Positions 58,301 through 64,000 of a stretch of DNA of 64,000 bases are shown in pieces (the first letter of the stretch is position 1; the number at the start of each line of letters is the position of its first letter). The stretch is from Numida meleagris. Its lineage: Eukaryota > Chordata > Aves > Galliformes > Numididae. The translations under genes were made by a program, and so were the position numbers. Location of the stretch: NCBI RefSeq assembly GCF_002078875.1, contig NC_034422.1, positions 1,732,923 through 1,796,922 of the forward strand. The letters run 5' to 3'. Below the pieces are notes generated by a model. It had not been told where the DNA came from. It saw only the letters and a list, made by a program, of their open reading frames with translations, and did no database searches.

Positions 58301-59425
58301 AATTATTTATGTGCGTAAATTTAAAACTCTTTGATTGAAATGTAAGACTGGCTGATTAGAGAAAAAAAACCTTCTTCCATCTCTGACACCCAGACTCTGT
58401 GTCACGGGAGCCAGGGGATGGGCCGGCTGCACAGAGCCCCGTGTGGGGCTGGGGGGGAACACCAGCAGCCAGCTGAGGCTGGGACTGAGGTGCCCTCTGG
58501 CACGGGCTCACATCAGCCTCACTTCCCCCTGAACCTCAGCCCAGGTTACATCACTCACTGCTAAATCTAGCTCCTCCTAGAAATGGTTTGTTCTTGAAAG
58601 CAGACATATGTGTACCTATGGTTCTGTAGGTGCCCCTCCCAGCAGTGCAACTCTTAATAGAGGCCCATCAGCGGCATCCTTTACTTAAGGTTTTAACCAA
58701 CTCATTTGATAATCTGCAGAAAGAAAAACAAAAAAGCTGAGACCATTAACCAAGATGGTGCATTGTTATCAAGGAGTCCCGACGGCAGAGCTGCAAGAAT
58801 AAAAAATGGGCCTTGAGAAAGCAAAGTCACAGACCCAGCAATACTCTGCGTAGCGGAGGCCATGCAGCCAAGTGCCTTTCCCTCTTGCTCACTGCTTTTT
58901 GAGCAACACAGGTGGCCTTTGTCTACAAGCACACCACATTGGGCTTCTAATCCACTCCAAATCCTTCAAAACATCCCCAGAGCATACCCAGCACCATGCT
59001 GAGCGCTGGCTGGCCGTGCTGAGTGAAGGTGAAGCAGAAATACTCATTTTTGGAAAGCATTTTTTTAAAGTGATGTTTTCCATGCTTTCCTTGGTGCAAG
59101 GTAAGGCAGGCTGGCCTCCCCCCAGGGCTGCCTTCCCTCCCAGCCACTGCTCAGCAGCTGATGCGCACGGGGCCGGCGTTGCCGCATGAAGGCTCTCTCC
59201 GCTGGAAGAGGCATTAATTATAAGCAGGCAAGGCGAAACTCCTGCAGCACTGATGGCTGCTCTGCTGGATGCTTTTCCTTGTACCAAGCTTGTTTTCATT
59301 AACTTTCCAAATAAATGATAAAAGGCACAGGCATGGGCAACAGAAAGACAAAACCATAATCACTGGAGGAGCTGGCTGGCTTCCTACGCGCATACGAGGA
59401 CGCACCGCTCAGATCTGTGCAAGTG
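55326..59425. other. Intergenic DNA, nothing firmly recognised
   Basis: Mixed composition with a C10 run at about 56901-56911 and AT-rich patches near 56820-56935 and 58200-58360 (GCATAATAAGTGCATGAATT). Frames up to 158 codons are GC-driven chance. No exon or repeat family is supported. Confidence 0.4.
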
Positions 59426-59453
59426 CACACACACATACATACATACATACATG
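59426..59453. repeat. (CA)n/(CATA)n microsatellite
   Basis: Four CA-type units are followed by about five CATA units, ending ACATACATACATACATGGG. It is likely to vary in length between individuals. Confidence 0.85.
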
Positions 59454-62026
59454 GGCTTTCCTGCCGAGCAGTTTAACTAACCCAGCCACCAGTATCAAAC
59501 ACTAGTCCACGCTGAGCCTCAACACCTGGCCACCTTCCTGTTAGCAGGATTCAAGCTGGAACCAAACGCACCCAAGGTAGGAAGTTCTGTACTCTGCCTA
59601 CAGACGTGGACAAAAGGAGTCAACAAGGTGCTGGATCGATAGCGCTCTGCTCTTACCGAGATGCAGCGCAGACAGCACTTGGGACTTTAATAAGAAATAT
59701 CGATGCCTAGTATATATCCGTGACTATGCTGATTATAATTGTGCTGATTGATTGCGCTGATATGATATCTTACATACACGGAGGCTCGCAGGGCCTGTGC
59801 CACAGACCAGCCCTCTCTGTCGGTGCTGCCCAGATGAACAGCTACAAGAGTCCCCTACAAAGTTCCCACTTCAGAGCTCCACTTCTTGGGGTCCTGTGCT
59901 TTCCGAGAGTTGTAGCTCCCACTGACAAATGTAATCTCCCAGATCTTGTGAATACAATTAAAAGAGCTTGAAAGGTACTCATCAGCAGAAACACTGGAAG
60001 GCGGATTAGAAAAACATATCCTGTTTGAAATAATGATTTTGAAGAAAAATCACGTTATTTTCCTGGAGCCTGACTCATGACTTTTCAAACACGAGGGCTT
60101 TGCCAAACAGCTGGTGTAAATCTGGAACTGCTCCACTGACGTCGCTGAAGGGCACTGATGTAAAAATGGCATCGGGGAGAACAGAAACAGGCGGAGAGAA
60201 CTGGATGGCTGTGACCACCAGCACAGGCTGCATGTTAGGAGAGTTCAAAGACCAATTCTTACAAAACCTTTTGGTTTGGTCTTTATTTGGCTGAATTAGG
60301 GTAAAACACAGTTCACATTTGCTCTCAGTAGCTTGATGGGCTAAAAAGTCTTCTGAACAAGGGTAACAGCAACGGGCATCTCGTTGGCTGCTCTTTGGAG
60401 AGGGACTCCTGCTGCTTTGCTCCCTCCAAGCACAGGATGAGCCTTCCCAACTGCATGGCCCTGGCGAGGATGCTGCAGCAGACAAACACACCCTTCTGCT
60501 CCCAAGTCCCACCCTGCCCCCAGGCTTCACAAAGAGCCCCAGCTCCTGGTGAGGGAAACAGGGACCAGCAGGAAGGCCACGGAAGGTTCACATGTGAGCC
60601 CTTTGTCACATTAAAAAGCAAGAAGAAGAGGAGGAAGAAAAGCAGATGGGCAGACAAGAACGCTGCACATCAGGCCAACTGAGGGGGTAAGGGTGTGTGC
60701 CCTGCTGCCTGGGGGGGACGCTGCCCAGGGCCACCCTTCACCGCCAGCCTGCAGGGAGAACAGCGGCAGTAAGAGCGAAGCCCTTGGAGCCAGCGATGCT
60801 CGGGCACGGGCTCTGTGTCAGGAAACGCCAGATGCTGGCAGCAAGGGTGTTGCTGGTATGAGTGTTAGAACAGCAGGGTTATAGGAACATGTCTATCTGC
60901 GAGGCCAGAAGAAAAGAAAAGCTAAAGTCTCCAAGGCCCTTTTTGGAGAAGAATCATAAAAGCTACAGACTGCATTTCTCAGGTATTTTGTATTGCGATT
61001 AAATCTGTTTCTAGCCTTACACCTTTAAGAAAGATCAAAGGTAGACAGCGAGGAAGGAGGCACACGCTGACTTCCACTAATTGAAGCAAGCTGAAGCCTC
61101 CAGCACCTTCTGGGCTCTCCAAAGTTTCTATCTCAGCATTTCCCCTTCCCTCCCCTGCCCCAGCCCTCGCAAAGTGAATGCAGCCAGATGGCTGACACCA
61201 CTGAGATGCCTTTTGTGGCTGCCTGGGTACAGCAGCAGGAATGAAAACATCCCAAATCTCAGTACAATCACTGACAAACTCACCGCAGTTGTGTCACCGT
61301 GAAATTTCTGTGCCTCATTTTTTCCGTTGTTAAGAAAGGACATCAAAGAACTCTGGGGTTTAGGAGCCGTTAACAACACATGTCTATCAATACCAACATC
61401 AGCAAAACACTGCATGCAACTCATCCCAGTAACAAAACCTATCAAAGCAACGCTGTACTGGGAAAAACTAGTTTCTCAGCATAACTGTACGTGCGGCAGA
61501 GGTTTTTGCCAATCTCCTCCTACCCCAGACCAACCTAATTAAGCTGCTCGAACCTGTAGCGTACAGATAACCACGGCATCCCACGCGGGGCTTTGTAACA
61601 ACCCGGCTGACTCAAGCGCGATAACGCCAGGAGCGCCGTGGATGCTGCACGCAGCTGAACCAGCACGCTCGGGTACCTCTGCTCTTACCATTTACTGTCT
61701 CTGTTGTCAGTGCTGCCTTCTCTCACGCACCGTGCTGTGACTGCGCGCTCGGCGGAGGTTACGGCTCCCATCCACTTGTACCCCGCGCTCCAGTATTTGC
61801 AAGGAAGAGAGATCCTTGTAAATGCCTCCAAGGGTCAAGCACAGCTCTGCCTTTGATGCTTAATAAAGTTTTAAAATCAAAAGCACTATGTAAATGTTGT
61901 TCTTATTATCAGGTAGGCGTGCTCTGGTTTTCTTCCAGGAGAGCTCAGCTGCTGAAAGTGGCTGGTATTGGAAGCAGGTCTTGGATGCTCAACATTCGGC
62001 TTTGCAGGCAGAAGACTGACATACGA
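59454..62026. other. Intergenic DNA, nothing firmly recognised
   Basis: An AT-rich patch at 59685-59780 contains repeated GATT/ATTATAATTG words (CTGATTATAATTGTGCTGATT) and may be regulatory. The remainder is ordinary, with purine-rich AGAAGAAGAGGAGG near 60622. No exon, RNA gene or repeat family was recognised. Confidence 0.4.
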
Positions 62027-62061
62027 NNNNNNNNNNNNNNNNNNNNNNNNNNNNNNNNNNN
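62027..62061. other. Assembly gap, 35 N
   Basis: Short estimated-length gap in otherwise ordinary sequence. Flanks show no repeat or extreme composition, so the cause is not evident. Confidence 0.99.
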
Positions 62062-64000
62062 TTGGCACGAAGCAATGAAAGAGGATGCAATCTGATTTGG
62101 CAAATTAGCCCCTGGGATGATGCAGTTGCCATATGTACCTAGGTGCCAAATTTCAAATGGAGCAGAGTGACCTGACCCTGACCTTTGGCTCAGAGCGCTA
62201 AATTCCCTCTCCGGGGAGCCTCTCTAGCCTGAAGCGTGTTTCAAAGCTGTGAAGAGAATAAACGTATTCACCTGGGGGATATTTACAGCAGAACATTTGT
62301 TTTCACTTACGCTGAAATCTTAGGAGAGTTTTGGTAGAGTCCCCGCATGTCATTCATTCCAACAACAGGTTTTGCAACTCCTCTGATGCAGGTGTCTGAG
62401 GCCTGTGCAAATCTCCCCGGCTGCCCACAAACATCTGATGAACTCTCTGTTCCAGCCAACAATCTGCCCAACCTGGGGCTTTTCAGACAAAAGCAAACAC
62501 CATCTTCTCTCACACCGCTTACCAAGGACATTAGGCTACAAGATGAGGAGGCTTCCATTTGCAAAACTTCTCCTCTTCTAGTAAGAGTACTTGAGAAGTT
62601 TACAAGCAGCACTGTAAACAATTTAACCTAGGTTTTCCAGAAGCTGTTCTGTTTTTCTAATCCTCCCATTGCAAGCTAGTAGTTAGTTTGCTAACTAAAA
62701 ACAATGGCTCAGTGGTCGCCAGACAGCAAGTTAGGCAGGTCAGACGGAGGAATTAGCGTTAGCTGCAGGCAACAGCCAGAGCTTCCTGAGCTTCAGACAT
62801 CTATCTCTGAAAATACTGCTCCCTACACAGGAATAGTAAATAAACTTAAGAGAAGGAAGTAAAGGTTCAAAGATGAGGCAGATTAGGTAAAATAGTTCTG
62901 TGACATAAAACAACACTAGATGGTTACAGCCCGGCTCAGCAATGGAATGCCACTCATGCCCCAGAGGCACCCTGCGCATGGCTGTGCTTTCACTTCAGTT
63001 GAGTCCCCTTAATGTTTTCCCAAGTACCCTGGCTATACAGACAAGCCCAGAGCTCTACTCAAGAGCTCTACACATACCTGCTCGCCCGCAAAGCAGCATC
63101 AGCCCAAGATAAAACTGCTTTCCCCTTTCCTAACCCACTCAGACATCCATGGCTTGAAAGCTTCCCTGCACACTTTCTCAGATTCAGGCTCTGCTTATAA
63201 AAGATTGTAGAAGCGGTCAGAGGAGAGCTGGGAGCAGCCCAGCACGGCAGGCCAGGCAGCAGGCTTTGGGAAAGGCAGCGCTGCGGGTAACCCAGGCCTC
63301 TATTCAGCCAGCTCGCTGAAATATATCTTTATTTTAAGGAACTGAGTCACTTCTGAAATGTATGATTTGTTTAAATTACAGGAAATAAAGGTTTACAACC
63401 AGAGACGGGCTTGGCAAACCTTGGTAACAAAAAACAATGGTTTGTAAGAGCTGCAGGGCCTGATCTCTGAAAGGCTGATATATCTCTGAGAGCAGCAGAA
63501 GGGGAGTGAAAGCTCTGCTAAACGCTACTTCCATCCAAGTTTCACAAAGAGAACATCTGTTTGCACCCTAAAATATAAACAGGCATTTGATAAACACTTT
63601 TTTTCCCTCCTTAGTACGGCTCTTTGGCTCGCACAAAAAGTAACACTCCTCCTTCTACCGCCTCATCCATCTCAAGCACCACATAACCAGGCATGAAAAA
63701 AAGGATGCTTCAAGACGTGATTCACCCAAATAATTCAGTCTGAAGAGGACGCTGTACAAAGACATTCACGACAGCAGTTTGGCCGGGCAGTGAGCACGTG
63801 AAGGCAGAGCCTCGTGGTGTGACCTGCAGGACGGCCAGAACTCCGGGCCTGCCTTCCTGCCCTGTGTGCAGGAGGGGGGAAGGAGCTCTGCGTTCCGTGA
63901 CTTTGACAAGAACAGAGAGAACTCGCCTCTCACGCTGCCCCCAAGGAAACAAGGACGATTTGTGCACCTAGGACGACAGCAAAGCTGGTCGGGGAGAAGC
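62062..64000. other. Intergenic DNA, nothing recognised
   Basis: No exon, repeat family or motif cluster stands out. Open frames are under about 105 codons and show no protein features. Confidence 0.5.

Noticed and set aside
1..64000. tRNA, rRNA, snRNA, intact transposon, endogenous virus or multi-gene system
   Set aside because: No conserved RNA boxes, no reverse transcriptase, transposase or integrase frame, no LTR pair and no cluster of genes were found.

Overview
This is a stretch of vertebrate nuclear DNA, most likely from a bird. It has no run of adjacent long reading frames. It carries decayed CR1 LINE fragments (about 6.1, 33.6 and 52.7 kb), MIR/CORE-SINE-like relics, homopolymer tracts, microsatellites, and one strong CpG island interrupted by an assembly gap. 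CR1 is the dominant avian interspersed repeat, and repeat density here is low, so bird is the best guess. Another sauropsid cannot be excluded, and the species cannot be read from the sequence.

The anchor is the CpG island at about 19.4-21.08 kb, cut on its right by a 190-base gap (21078-21267). On the minus strand it holds what looks like a first exon. An in-frame TGA is followed by an ATG in GGGGCC context and then two more coding bases, and the exon ends at a consensus GTGAGT donor (ATGCG|GTGAGT, donor at 20547-20542). The transcript would run leftward, making positions 1-20541 the start of a very long first intron and 21.3-64 kb its upstream flank. A first exon coding only 'M-R' split in phase 2 is the arrangement I associate with the beta-1 form of the orphan nuclear receptor RORB. 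I offer RORB as the leading but unproven hypothesis: only five coding bases are visible and no zinc-finger exon lies in the window.

Layout: 1-13.8 kb, intron-like DNA with a CR1 relic, a SINE relic, a 27-base alternating purine/pyrimidine run and a minus-strand G-quadruplex motif. 13.79-13.85 kb, a well-formed 54-base minus-strand exon candidate. 15.4-18.8 kb, blocks rich in TAAT cores. 19.4-21.1 kb, CpG island and first exon. 21.3-21.7 kb, a degenerate GTGC/GTGT repeat. 22-32 kb, intergenic DNA with an AT-rich block (24.2-25.4 kb) and a SINE relic. 33.6-33.95 kb, the clearest CR1 copy. 37.8-55.3 kb, more TAAT-rich blocks, weak exon candidates, a STAT5-like palindrome, a G-quadruplex motif, a perfect 4 x 31-base minisatellite and a POU octamer pair. 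55.3-64 kb, mostly featureless, with a CATA microsatellite and a 35-base gap.

The picture is a promoter of a developmental gene inside a large regulatory landscape. I see no operon, CRISPR array, virus, intact transposon or multi-gene system, and no clear new system. Enhancer calls rest on motif content only, because conservation cannot be judged from one sequence.
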